Part shown: in pieces, positions 18,023-26,475 of the stretch
How the letters are laid out: each line of letters starts with the position of its first letter
Numbering within the stretch: the first letter of the stretch is position 1
NCBI RefSeq assembly: GCF_000020565.1
Contig: NC_010830.1
Location: forward strand, 186,001-250,000
DNA: 64,000 nt
Source of the DNA: Candidatus Amoebophilus asiaticus 5a2
GTDB lineage: Bacteria; Bacteroidota; Bacteroidia; Cytophagales; Amoebophilaceae
Direction of reading: 5' to 3'
The notes under the pieces: model-generated
The model's database searches: none
Seen by the model: only the letters and a program-made list of their open reading frames with translations
What the model was told of the DNA's origin: nothing
Made by a program: the position numbers and the translations under genes

Positions 18023-18292
18023 TTACCAGCTAGCTTTTATAACGCCAGGTATTTTGCCTTGTGCAGCCCATTCTCTAAAGACAATTCTAGATATGCCAAA
18101 TTTACGCATATATCCTCTGGCTCTACCTGTAATTTTGCATCGATTTCTTACTCTTACAGGAGAAGCATTTTTAGGAAGCTTATCTAGCGCTAGGTAGTCG
18201 CCAGCTTCTTTGAGTTTAGCTCTTTTAGCGGCATATCGCTCCACCAGGGCTTGGCGTTTTAAATTACGTGCTTTAACTGATTCCTTAGCCAT
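18023..18292 (-). CDS. rpsN: 30S ribosomal protein S14 (zinc-free form)
   Basis: An 89-residue S14. It lacks the CxxC pairs of the zinc-binding short form and has the long form's N-terminal [20 protein letters not shown]. The C-terminal half [20 protein letters not shown] and [11 protein letters not shown] are typical. It lies 13 bp after rplE. Confidence 0.97.
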   Translation of the reverse strand: MAKESVKARNLKRQALVERYAAKRAKLKEAGDYLALDKLPKNASPVRVRNRCKITGRARGYMRKFGISRIVFREWAAQGKIPGVIKASW

Positions 18293-18305
18293 TATTCTAT
18301 ATTTT

Positions 18306-18851
18306 TTAACTTTTAAAAGGCATACCTAATGCCTTCAGCAATGTGTGTGCTTCTTTATCGCTCTCTGTATTAGTCACAAAGGTAATACTCATCCCTGTTA
18401 ATTTAGTTATTTTATCGATACTAATTTCAGGAAAAATAATTTGCTCTTTAATTCCTAAGGTGTAATTGCCTCTTCCATCAAAGCTTTTATCATTAACGCC
18501 TCTAAAGTCACGTACACGTGGCAATGCAATTGTTATAAGACGATCTAAAAACTCATACATTTTTCTACCACGCAGCGTAACTGTAGCACCGATAGGCATA
18601 CCTTCTCTTAATTTAAAGTTAGATATAGCTTTTCTAGCTACTGTAGGTACTGCTTTTTGTCCTGCAATAGTTGTTAATTCGTCTACTGCTATCTCAATCA
18701 ATTTTTTATCTTGGACAGCAGCTCCTACGCCTTGGTTAAGGCATATTTTTTCTATACGTGGTACCTGCATAACTGATGTATAGTTCATCTCATTTTTAAG
18801 TGCAGGAACTACTTCTTGAAAGTATTTGTGTTGTAGTCTTGGGCTAGCCAT
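18306..18851 (-). CDS. rplE: 50S ribosomal protein L5
   Basis: A 181-residue L5, the 5S rRNA-binding protein of the central protuberance. Motifs: [54 protein letters not shown] and [16 protein letters not shown]. Its ATG overlaps the end of rplX by eight bases. Confidence 0.98.
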   Translation of the reverse strand: MASPRLQHKYFQEVVPALKNEMNYTSVMQVPRIEKICLNQGVGAAVQDKKLIEIAVDELTTIAGQKAVPTVARKAISNFKLREGMPIGATVTLRGRKMYEFLDRLITIALPRVRDFRGVNDKSFDGRGNYTLGIKEQIIFPEISIDKITKLTGMSITFVTNTESDKEAHTLLKALGMPFKS

Positions 18852-19191
18852 TTTTTATAAATTCGCCTGTTTTTTTAGAATATCTTTGTAACTTACCTTC
18901 TTCATCTAATTTTCTTCCTATGCGTGTAGGTCTACTTGTAGCAGATTCTATTAGCATAAGATTACTGATATGTATAGGAGCTTCTACTTTCTCTATAGTA
19001 CCTTGTGGATTTTTAGCAGTAGGTTTTTTATGTTTGGAAACAATATGCACTCCTTCTACAATAGCCCTATAAGTTTTAGGGAAAACTTTCAGAACTGTTC
19101 CTTGTTTCTTCCGGTAGTTACCTGATAGAACCTGAACAGTGTCTCCCTTTTTTATATGCAATTTTAATGTTTTATGATGTTTATTATACAT
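18844..19191 (-). CDS. rplX: 50S ribosomal protein L24
   Basis: A 115-residue L24, an assembly initiator at the tunnel exit, with a KOW motif ([20 protein letters not shown], about 14-33), [12 protein letters not shown] and the [10 protein letters not shown] stretch. It overlaps rplE by eight bases and follows rplN by three. Confidence 0.97.
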   Translation of the reverse strand: MYNKHHKTLKLHIKKGDTVQVLSGNYRKKQGTVLKVFPKTYRAIVEGVHIVSKHKKPTAKNPQGTIEKVEAPIHISNLMLIESATSRPTRIGRKLDEEGKLQRYSKKTGEFIKNG

Positions 19192-19194
19192 AAT

Positions 19195-19563
19195 CTACAA
19201 TACTTCTGGAGCCAAGGATACTACTTTCATAAATTCTTTTTCACGCAGTTCGCGTGCTACTGGGCCAGAAATACGTGTACCTCTTAATTCATCATTGTTT
19301 TGTAATAAAACAGCTGCATTATCATCAAATCTAATGTATGAACCATCTTTACGACGTACCTCTTTTTTTGTCCTTACAACCACTGCTTTAGATACAGCAC
19401 CTTTTTTTATGTTGCCAGCAGGACTAGCTGATTTTACGCTTACAACAATTCGATCGCCTACAGAGGCATAACGTTTCTTCGTACCACCTAGTACGCGGAT
19501 ACATTGCACTTGTTTGGCGCCGCTATTATCTGCAACGTTAAGTCTTGTTTCTTGTTGTATCAT
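19195..19563 (-). CDS. rplN: 50S ribosomal protein L14
   Basis: A 122-residue L14, a subunit-interface protein. It starts [20 protein letters not shown] and shows [43 protein letters not shown] and the final [11 protein letters not shown]. Ordinary length; two bases separate it from rpsQ. Confidence 0.98.
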   Translation of the reverse strand: MIQQETRLNVADNSGAKQVQCIRVLGGTKKRYASVGDRIVVSVKSASPAGNIKKGAVSKAVVVRTKKEVRRKDGSYIRFDDNAAVLLQNNDELRGTRISGPVARELREKEFMKVVSLAPEVL

Positions 19564-19565
19564 AC

Positions 19566-19826
19566 TTATTTCGCTTTTTCAAGAATCTCTATCAAACGCC
19601 AACGCTTCTTCTTACTCAACGGCCTAGTTTCCATAATTTTTACACGATCTCCTTCATTACAGGCGTTTTCTGCATCATGTGCCATGAATTTTTTAGATCT
19701 TCTAACAAACTTACCGTAAAGCGGGTGTTTTAGCTTACGCTCTACTAAGACCGTAATAGTTTTATCACCTTTATTACTAATTACCTTTCCTATTCTTTCT
19801 TTTCTATGGTTCCTTAGCATGGCCAT
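19566..19826 (-). CDS. rpsQ: 30S ribosomal protein S17
   Basis: An 86-residue S17 OB-fold protein that binds the 5' domain of 16S rRNA. It has [40 protein letters not shown] and the [18 protein letters not shown] motif. It lies between rpmC and rplN. Confidence 0.98.
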   Translation of the reverse strand: MAMLRNHRKERIGKVISNKGDKTITVLVERKLKHPLYGKFVRRSKKFMAHDAENACNEGDRVKIMETRPLSKKKRWRLIEILEKAK

Positions 19827-19837
19827 TTTGATTTAAT

Positions 19838-20026
19838 TTAACTTCCTTTAACGTTTAGAGCAGTTTCTAGTCTAGCTATCAAACGTCTTGTATTTTTAAT
19901 TTTAGTAGGGTTTTCAATAGGAGAAATAGTGTGAGCAAATTTAAGTTTTCTTAAATTCTCTTGCTCAATTTTTATTTTCTCTTTCAGCTCTTCTATTGCT
20001 AAGGAGCTAATCTCTGCATATTTCAT
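19838..20026 (-). CDS. rpmC: 50S ribosomal protein L29
   Basis: A 62-residue L29, two antiparallel helices at the tunnel exit where SRP and trigger factor dock. It shows the conserved start (KYAEISSLAIEELKEKIK), LRKLKFAHTISPIENPTKIK and RLIARLETAL. Three bases after rplP. Confidence 0.95.
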   Translation of the reverse strand: MKYAEISSLAIEELKEKIKIEQENLRKLKFAHTISPIENPTKIKNTRRLIARLETALNVKGS

Positions 20027-20029
20027 TTT

Positions 20030-20452
20030 TTAAGCATTAATGTAATCTTTGTGAACTACAAATTTGGCTTTAATAGGAAGTTTATGTATAGCTAAACGGG
20101 TAGCTTCACGTGCTAAATTAATATCTACTCCCTCTATTTCAAATAAGATTTTTCCAGGTTTTACAACAGCTGCCCAGTATTCTGGTGATCCTTTTCCCTT
20201 TCCCATACGAACCTCAGCAGGTTTCTTAGTAATGGGTTTATCTGGGAAAACTCTAATCCAAACCTGGCCTTGCCTTTTCATAGCACGGGTCATGGCTATA
20301 CGGGCTGCTTCTATTTGTCTAGCTGTAAGCCAAATAGCTTCTAGTGCTTTTATCCCAAACGTACCAAATGCCAATGAGCTTCCTCTATGGGCTAAGCCTT
20401 TAACTCGACCTTTTTGTACTTTTCTATATTTTGTTCTTTTAGGCTGCAACAT
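20030..20452 (-). CDS. rplP: 50S ribosomal protein L16
   Basis: A 140-residue L16, which helps position A-site tRNA. It begins [20 protein letters not shown] and has [20 protein letters not shown], the arginine-containing [20 protein letters not shown] loop and the [18 protein letters not shown] motif. It lies 58 bp after rpsC. Confidence 0.98.
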   Translation of the reverse strand: MLQPKRTKYRKVQKGRVKGLAHRGSSLAFGTFGIKALEAIWLTARQIEAARIAMTRAMKRQGQVWIRVFPDKPITKKPAEVRMGKGKGSPEYWAAVVKPGKILFEIEGVDINLAREATRLAIHKLPIKAKFVVHKDYINA

Positions 20453-20510
20453 AGCGGCATGTATTATCTATTACGTTTTGAAAAGTTTCCGTAAAATTAG
20501 TTATAATTCA

Positions 20511-21233
20511 TTAATTTTTAGCTCTTCCTCTAAAACTATTCTTCTGAGAAGGTTTATTAGGTTCTGAACTAGTTGCAGTAGTAGCATTAGAAGATAGGTC
20601 AGGACGTTGGTATACTTCACCTTTAAATATCCAAACTTTTATACCTATTTTCCCATACACAGTTTGAGCTTCTGATATTGCAAAGTCAATATCAGCACGT
20701 AAGGTGTGTAGAGGTATTCTTCCTTCTTTAAATTGTTCACTTCTTGCTATCTCAGCACCTGCCAACCTACCAGATACTTGGATCTTAATACCCTGCGCTC
20801 CTACCCGCATAGTTGCAGAAAGTGCTTGCTTTACAACACGCTTGTAAGAAATCCTTGCTTGAATTTGCTGTGCCATAGAGCTACCTACTAGCTTAGCATC
20901 AAGTTCTGGCCTTTTTATCTCTAAAATATTTACATGGACCTCTTTCTCAGTTAATTTTCTTAACTCTTCTTTAATACGCTCTACTTCTGCACCTCCCTTA
21001 CCAATGATAATACCTGGTTTAGAACTATGTACAGTTATAGTGATACGTTTAAGTGTACGCTCTATAACGATTTTAGAAAGGTTAGCTTTGGCCATTCTAG
21101 CGCCCAAATACTTCCTTATTTTATGATCTTCTATGAGCTTATCAGCATAGCCCTTTTTAGATGAGAACCAATTTGATTCCCATCCCTTAATATAGCCAAT
21201 TCGAAGGCTATTTGGATTAACTTTTTGTCCCAT
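20511..21233 (-). CDS. rpsC: 30S ribosomal protein S3
   Basis: A 240-residue S3 from the mRNA entry channel. [20 protein letters not shown] opens the protein; the KH domain has [19 protein letters not shown]; the C-terminal domain has [12 protein letters not shown] and [16 protein letters not shown] Ser/Asn/Lys-rich tail follows. Its start overlaps the end of rplV by 17 bases. Confidence 0.98.
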
Positions 21234-21648
21234 CAGTTATCTTTACTTTTTTATTAGACCGATTATCTGCTGTAGCCTCTTCATTTTTTACAGGCTTTTC
21301 ATAAGCTACCAAGTTATCAACTACTAGGGTAACATGGTTGAATCTTTTCCTAATTCGATGTGCCCTACCTTGTGGAGCTGGCTGTAGTCTTTTAAGCATG
21401 CCAGCACTGTCTACTTGTATAGTTTTTATGTATAGCTCAGCATCTTCTAGCTGTATATCTTGGTTTTTATGTTGCCAGCTAGCGACAGCAGCAAGCAGCA
21501 ATTTTTCTAGATAGATAGCACATTTCTTAGGCTCGTTTCTTAAGATTGCAAATGCCTTGTCAGCTTTAACGCCTCTAATCAGATCAGCTACAAGCCTCAT
21601 TTTGCGTGGTGTTATAGGCGATTTTCTTAATTTAGCTACTGCCTCCAT
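21217..21648 (-). CDS. rplV: 50S ribosomal protein L22
   Basis: A 143-residue L22, whose beta-hairpin lines the exit tunnel. It carries [31 protein letters not shown] and the hairpin motif [21 protein letters not shown] charged ~25-residue tail extends past the usual end. The last 17 bases overlap rpsC. Confidence 0.97.
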
Positions 21649-21650
21649 GG

Positions 21651-21926
21651 TTATTTCTTATTTTTATTTTTCTTGGTATGACCTTTAAAGGTTCTGGTAG
21701 GAGAAAATTCTCCTAGCTTATGCCCTACCATATTTTCTGTAACAAATACAGGTATAAATTTATTTCCGTTGTGTACAGCTAATGTATGCCCTACAAACTC
21801 GGGAGTAATGGTCGAACTTCTAGACCAAGTTTTTATAGTATTTTTACTACCTGATTCATTGATCGCATCTATCTTTTTCAGTAGATGATGCGCTATATAA
21901 GGTCCTTTTTTTATAGATCTAGCCAT
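21651..21926 (-). CDS. rpsS: 30S ribosomal protein S19
   Basis: A 91-residue S19 from the head of the small subunit. [58 protein letters not shown] are all characteristic. Its first base coincides with the last base of rplB, a one-base overlap. Confidence 0.98.
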
Positions 21927-22750
21927 TATCTTTTCTTCCTACTAAGAATATAATTTTTAGAATATTTATTTGTATTTCTAGTTTTCTTACCCTTCGCATA
22001 CAACCCTGTTCTAGATCTCGGATGGCCTCCGGAAGCTTTACCTTCACCACCGCCCATTGGATGGTCTACAGGGTTCATAGCTACACCTCTTACTCTAGGC
22101 CTTCTACCTAACCAACGATTTCTTCCTGCCTTACCTAAAACTATATTATTATGTTCACTATTAGATACAGTACCTACAGTGGCCATACATTCACCAAGCA
22201 CCATACGCATTTCTCCAGAAGGCAACTTAAGCGTAACATATCTTTCTTCTTTAGCCAATAACTGTGCATAAGTACCTGCACTTCTAGCCATAGCAGCACC
22301 TCTTCCAGGATGTAGTTCTATGTTGTGCACAATAGTACCAGTGGGCATAGTTCTAAGAGGCATAGCATTACCTACCTCAGGAGCTATATTGTTTCCAGAC
22401 AATACTCGATCTCCTACCTTTAAACCCTCTGGTGCTATGATATAAGATTTTGCACCATCTACATAGTAAAGTAAGGCTATATACGCAGTACGCATAGGAT
22501 CATATTGTATAGAGTTTACCACAGCAGGTATATCATACTTTCTCCTTTTAAAATCTATGATTCTCATGCGTTTTTTATGACCTCCGCCTTTGTAACGTAT
22601 GGTCATTTTACCCGTATTATTTCTTCCACCTGTGCTTTTAATAGGCAGCAGAAGCGACTTTTCAGGTTTAGTTTTGGTAAGCACAGAGAAGTCTGGTGCT
22701 ATTCTAAACCTTTGGCCGGGGGTAAGGGGTCTAATTTTTTTTACTGCCAT
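21926..22750 (-). CDS. rplB: 50S ribosomal protein L2
   Basis: A 274-residue L2, close to the peptidyl-transferase centre. Motifs: [52 protein letters not shown], and [20 protein letters not shown] with the conserved histidine. Normal length; between rplW and rpsS. Confidence 0.99.
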   Translation of the reverse strand: MAVKKIRPLTPGQRFRIAPDFSVLTKTKPEKSLLLPIKSTGGRNNTGKMTIRYKGGGHKKRMRIIDFKRRKYDIPAVVNSIQYDPMRTAYIALLYYVDGAKSYIIAPEGLKVGDRVLSGNNIAPEVGNAMPLRTMPTGTIVHNIELHPGRGAAMARSAGTYAQLLAKEERYVTLKLPSGEMRMVLGECMATVGTVSNSEHNNIVLGKAGRNRWLGRRPRVRGVAMNPVDHPMGGGEGKASGGHPRSRTGLYAKGKKTRNTNKYSKNYILSRKKR

Positions 22751-22784
22751 ATGTATTTACTTCCATTATAATAGGTTGAGACTA

Positions 22785-23072
22785 CTAAATATTTTCATAG
22801 AAATCAATAATACTACCACTTTTTAAGGTAACAAGTGCTTTTTTATAAGAAGCTCGCTTTCCTTTATTAACTCCGGATTTAGTATATTTCACTTTTTTCT
22901 TACCTGCATAACGCATGGTATTAACTTGTAACACAGTAACACCATACAATTTTTCCACCTCTTTCTTTATCTCAACTTTATTGGCTCTATTATCTACAAT
23001 AAAACCATAAACACCCTTATCATTGAAGCTGGTTACTTTTTCTGTTACTAAAGGCTTTTGTAGGATACTCAT
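22785..23072 (-). CDS. rplW: 50S ribosomal protein L23
   Basis: A 95-residue L23, the main docking site for trigger factor and SRP at the tunnel exit. It begins MSILQKPLVTEKVTSFNDKG and has the FIVDNRANKVEIKKEVEKLY helix and VNTMRYAGKKK. It overlaps rplD by four bases. Confidence 0.97.
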   Translation of the reverse strand: MSILQKPLVTEKVTSFNDKGVYGFIVDNRANKVEIKKEVEKLYGVTVLQVNTMRYAGKKKVKYTKSGVNKGKRASYKKALVTLKSGSIIDFYENI

Positions 23073-23701
23073 GCGTTGTTAAAATTTTCGGTTAGTTTCG
23101 ACAAAGCCGTCTCACTGATTAAGATCTTTTTGGAGTAGAGTAAATCATAGGTATTAATTTGCTCTACAAGTGCAACGGACGTATTAGGTAAGTTTCGGCT
23201 AGCTAGTACTAGATTCTTATCTACAGCAGGCAAAATCAATAAGGTCTTTTGATCTGCCATATTTAAATTTTGTAGCATTTCCAAGTACATCTTAGTTTTA
23301 GGCATTTCAAAAGAAAAGTCTTCCAAAACTGAGATATTACCTTGCTGAGCTTTATAGGTAAGAGCAGATTTTCTAGCTAATTTTTTAAGCTTTTTATTAA
23401 GCTTAAATCCATAATCCCTAGGTTTGGGACCAAATACACGCCCCCCTCCTCTAAATATAGGAGACTTAATACTACCTGCACGTGCTGTTCCAGTACCTTT
23501 TTGTTTTTTTATCTTTTTGGTAGAACCTGCTATTTCACCTCTTTCTTTAGACTTATGAGTACCTTGCCTTTTATTAGCTAAGATATTTTTAACATCTAAA
23601 TAAATAGCATGATCATTAGGGGTAATTCCAAAGATGGTGTCAGAAAGTACGACCTTTCTACCTGTGTCTTTTCCCGTATATTGTAATACAGACAATTCCA
23701 T
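23069..23701 (-). CDS. rplD: 50S ribosomal protein L4
   Basis: A 210-residue L4 with the tunnel loop KKIKKQKGTGTARAGSIKSP and RGGGRVFGPKPRDYGFKLNK. In Escherichia coli L4 also represses the S10 operon; whether it does so here is unknown, though a leader hairpin lies upstream of rplC. It overlaps rplW by four bases. Confidence 0.98.
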   Translation of the reverse strand: MELSVLQYTGKDTGRKVVLSDTIFGITPNDHAIYLDVKNILANKRQGTHKSKERGEIAGSTKKIKKQKGTGTARAGSIKSPIFRGGGRVFGPKPRDYGFKLNKKLKKLARKSALTYKAQQGNISVLEDFSFEMPKTKMYLEMLQNLNMADQKTLLILPAVDKNLVLASRNLPNTSVALVEQINTYDLLYSKKILISETALSKLTENFNNA

Positions 23702-23704
23702 AAT

Positions 23705-24337
23705 CTATTTTTCTAAAATGATGTAACCATTCTTTGCGCCTGGCACAGAACCACTTATTACCAAAATATTTTTTTCTGGCACGAGCTTCATTATACGAAG
23801 ATTTGTTATTTTAACTCGCTGACCTCCTGTTCTACCTGCCATACGCATTCCTTTAAAAACACGAGAAGGAGTAGAACAAGCCCCAATAGCTCCAGGAGCC
23901 CTTTCCCTATTGTGCTGTCCATGCGACTTACCTCCAACCCCGCTAAATCCATGCCTTTTTACCACACCCTGAAATCCCTTTCCTTTACTAAGCCCTATTG
24001 CATCTACATATTCACCTTCTACAAAAATATCATGCAACTGGATTGTTTGTCCTAGCTGGATTTCCTTTCCTAACTCCTTACCAAACTCTTTGAATTCCAC
24101 TAGCTTCCTTTTAGGTGTAGTTTGAGCTTTTTGAAAATGGCCCATAAGTGGCTTGACGGTATTTTTTTCTTTTTTATCGTCGTAACCTAACTGAACAGCT
24201 GTATAGCCATCTTTTTCAATATTTTTAATTTGGGTAACTACACAAGGTCCTCCCGTTATGACAGTACAAGGAACACTACGTCCTGCCTCATCATAAAGTG
24301 TTGTCATGCCAAGTTTTTTACCAATGATTCCAAGCAT
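23705..24337 (-). CDS. rplC: 50S ribosomal protein L3
   Basis: A 210-residue L3, an early assembly protein. It opens [19 protein letters not shown] and has [20 protein letters not shown] and [17 protein letters not shown]. It is the first gene of the operon here: rpsJ (S10), which normally precedes rplC, is missing, and the next gene upstream (bioY) runs the other way. A matching promoter lies about 85 bp upstream of its predicted start site. Confidence 0.98.
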   Translation of the reverse strand: MLGIIGKKLGMTTLYDEAGRSVPCTVITGGPCVVTQIKNIEKDGYTAVQLGYDDKKEKNTVKPLMGHFQKAQTTPKRKLVEFKEFGKELGKEIQLGQTIQLHDIFVEGEYVDAIGLSKGKGFQGVVKRHGFSGVGGKSHGQHNRERAPGAIGACSTPSRVFKGMRMAGRTGGQRVKITNLRIMKLVPEKNILVISGSVPGAKNGYIILEK

Positions 24338-24370
24338 CGTTTTTGAGTAAAAATAAGAGTTTTATTGTTC

Positions 24371-24391
24371 TGGATACTTAAGAAGCATCCA
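24371..24391 (-). promoter_or_regulatory. Leader hairpin of the ribosomal protein operon
   Basis: A 9-bp near-perfect stem (TGGATACTT / AAGCATCCA on the plus strand, with one G-T pair) around a 3-nt loop, inside the ~85-nt leader before rplC. No T-run follows, so it is not a classical terminator. It may serve autoregulation by a ribosomal protein or message stability. The role is inferred. Confidence 0.35.
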
Positions 24392-24428
24392 CCCATGTCA
24401 ATCATATATATATTGACTAGGGAGAGTG

Positions 24429-24458
24429 CAAATTTAACAAATGTTAGCTATCCTACAA
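24429..24458 (-). promoter_or_regulatory. Promoter of the S10-spc-alpha operon
   Basis: On the minus strand, TTG (24458-24456), a 19-bp spacer, then TAAATTTG (24436-24429). This is an exact match to the Bacteroidota consensus TTG-N19-21-TAnnTTTG. Transcription would begin near 24422, leaving an ~85-nt leader before rplC. Confidence 0.75.
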
Positions 24459-24896
24459 ATAGATTAGCTACTATTATATTATTTTTTTAGTAGTCGGCTG
24501 ATATTGTTTGGCCAACTTACCAAAAGTATCTCGAAGTGCATAATTAAGAAAACTTTTACATACTACCAAGCTATTTGCCAATTTTATTACTTTTTCACTT
24601 GCTAGAAAATAACATTAAGTATCATTTCATCTTCAAAATTTACCCTTGTTGTCTTAATTTATTTGTTAAGCTTAAATAGAAAGACAAACTTCTTATTCAA
24701 ACAGGATAACTGCTCATTGAATAACTGATGCTTAAATTACATACCGTAAATCTTGAGTTAAATTGCCACCATACTTACGTGAGAAAAAAATCGTTACTTA
24801 TTAATAATTGAATATTACCCTATTAAATCTAGTAAGTTTTATTTTTTGACAAATTTTTCTAACTTGGCTTCATACAAAATCTTAAGATTTATAAAT
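24459..24896. other. Gene-free region between rplC promoter and bioY
   Basis: AT-rich spacer between divergent genes. I looked for rpsJ or fusA remains, since these normally precede rplC, and saw none. No RNA gene or clear biotin-regulator site was recognised. Confidence 0.5.
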
Positions 24897-25469
24897 ATGA
24901 AATTTTTCTTAATAACTACTAAACGGATAAACTTAACCACTTTTATAGCCAACTTTGCAACTTCTAAATACATGCAAACATTTTTAGGAAGTTGGTTGAT
25001 AGCATTAGGAGCACAAATTTCCATACCATTTCATCCTGTACCGCTGACATTGCAGACATTTACTATTGCCTTAATAAGCTTACTAGTGCCTTTCCAAGTA
25101 GCCGTAGGTTCCGTTGTATTTTATATAACCTATGCGGCCTTGGGTATGCCTGTATTAGAAGGAGGCGCTTCAGGTATAGGAAAATTATTAGGACCTACTG
25201 CAGGTTACATAGTTGGCTTTTTATTGATGAGTGCAATTATCAATCTATTGACAAAATATTATCCAACTAATAGCAGTTTGAAGAGATGCTTATTTATCCT
25301 AGCAGGCGGTTCAGTTTTATTCATATCAGGCATGGTACATTTATCTTATATATTCGGGTGGAATATAGCTATCAAAACTGGCTTATTACCTTTTATACTG
25401 TCTGAAGTTGTCAAGTATACGTTGGCAGCTCAGTTATCTCTATTTATACAGAGCAAAAACAATCTTTAA
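24897..25469 (+). CDS. bioY: Biotin transporter substrate-binding membrane protein BioY
   Basis: The S-component of a biotin importer, with six membrane helices. Typical BioY segments are LGSWLIALGAQISIPFHPVP (~28-47), LTLQTFTIAL, YAALGMPVLEGGASGIGKLL and GPTAGYIVGF, and they supply the biotin pocket. The reading frame is open back to a TTG at 24846, but the ATG at 24897 gives a normal ~190-residue BioY and is preferred. No bioM/bioN-type ATPase or permease genes are adjacent, so it works alone or with a shared ECF module elsewhere. It points to dependence on host biotin. Confidence 0.92.
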   Translation: MKFFLITTKRINLTTFIANFATSKYMQTFLGSWLIALGAQISIPFHPVPLTLQTFTIALISLLVPFQVAVGSVVFYITYAALGMPVLEGGASGIGKLLGPTAGYIVGFLLMSAIINLLTKYYPTNSSLKRCLFILAGGSVLFISGMVHLSYIFGWNIAIKTGLLPFILSEVVKYTLAAQLSLFIQSKNNL

Positions 25470-25537
25470 GGACATATAAGCTAAGGTTGCTTTTTAGTAA
25501 AACACTATAGAAGCAGAAGCAAATAAATTTAATCAAT

Positions 25538-26419
25538 ATGCGTGCTTATATATTTCCGGGGCAGGGTTCACAATTTATTGGTATGGGACAAGACCTCTAT
25601 ACCAACCATGCAAAGGCAAAAGCATTATTTGAAGAAGCAAATCAAATATTAGGCTTCTCTATAACAGATATTATATTTGAGGGTACAGAAGAAGCATTGC
25701 AAAGAACAGATATAGCACAACCGGCTATTTTTATCCACAGTACAATCTTGGCAGCAACTACACCAGGCTTCCAACCTGATATGGTAGCGGGCCACTCTTT
25801 AGGTGAATTTTCTGCCTTAGTAGCTAGTCAGGTAATAAGTTTTGAGGATGGATTAAAGCTGGTAATAGCTAGGGCATCTGCTATGCAAAAGGCATGCGAG
25901 CAGCATCCAGGCACTATGGCAGCTATCTTAGGACTTCCTGATGAGCTAGTTGCTAAAATCTGTGAATCGATCGACGAGGTAGTGGCACCTGCCAACTACA
26001 ATTCCCCTGGACAATTAGTGATTTCTGGAACATTGCGTGGAGTAGCCTTGGCTTGTGAAGCTTTACAAAATGCGGGAGCAAAAAAAATAGTACCTCTTAA
26101 AGTGGGTGGTGCTTTTCATTCGCCTTTAATGGAACCTGCAGAAGAAGAGTTAGCATTAGCAATTGCTAAAGTACCTTTTAAAAAAGGCATTTGTCCTATT
26201 TATCAAAATGTAACGGCACTTTCTACTTTAGAACCTGAAAAAATCAAGGAGAAACTACTTCAACAATTAACCTGTCCTATATTATGGACACAAACTATAC
26301 AGCATATGATTAGTGACGGAGTTACTGATTTTATAGAATGTGGACCAGGCAAAGTTTTACAAGGACTTGTAAAAAAAATAAGTACTACTAATGATGTGCA
26401 GATAGGCAGTATTGCATAA
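25538..26419 (+). CDS. fabD: Malonyl-CoA:ACP transacylase
   Basis: A 293-residue enzyme that loads malonyl groups onto acyl carrier protein for fatty acid synthesis. PGQGSQ (7-12) forms the oxyanion site, GHSLGEF has the catalytic Ser87, and GAFHSPLM supplies the catalytic His. The sequence is intact and of normal length. It lies between bioY and the helix-hairpin-helix gene on the same strand; biotin is needed by acetyl-CoA carboxylase, which makes the malonyl-CoA, so the bioY-fabD pairing makes metabolic sense. Confidence 0.97.
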   Translation: MRAYIFPGQGSQFIGMGQDLYTNHAKAKALFEEANQILGFSITDIIFEGTEEALQRTDIAQPAIFIHSTILAATTPGFQPDMVAGHSLGEFSALVASQVISFEDGLKLVIARASAMQKACEQHPGTMAAILGLPDELVAKICESIDEVVAPANYNSPGQLVISGTLRGVALACEALQNAGAKKIVPLKVGGAFHSPLMEPAEEELALAIAKVPFKKGICPIYQNVTALSTLEPEKIKEKLLQQLTCPILWTQTIQHMISDGVTDFIECGPGKVLQGLVKKISTTNDVQIGSIA

Positions 26420-26475
26420 TTCACCCTAAAAATTACTGCAAATAGTTATTGCAAGTAGCTCAATACATTGCTAGA

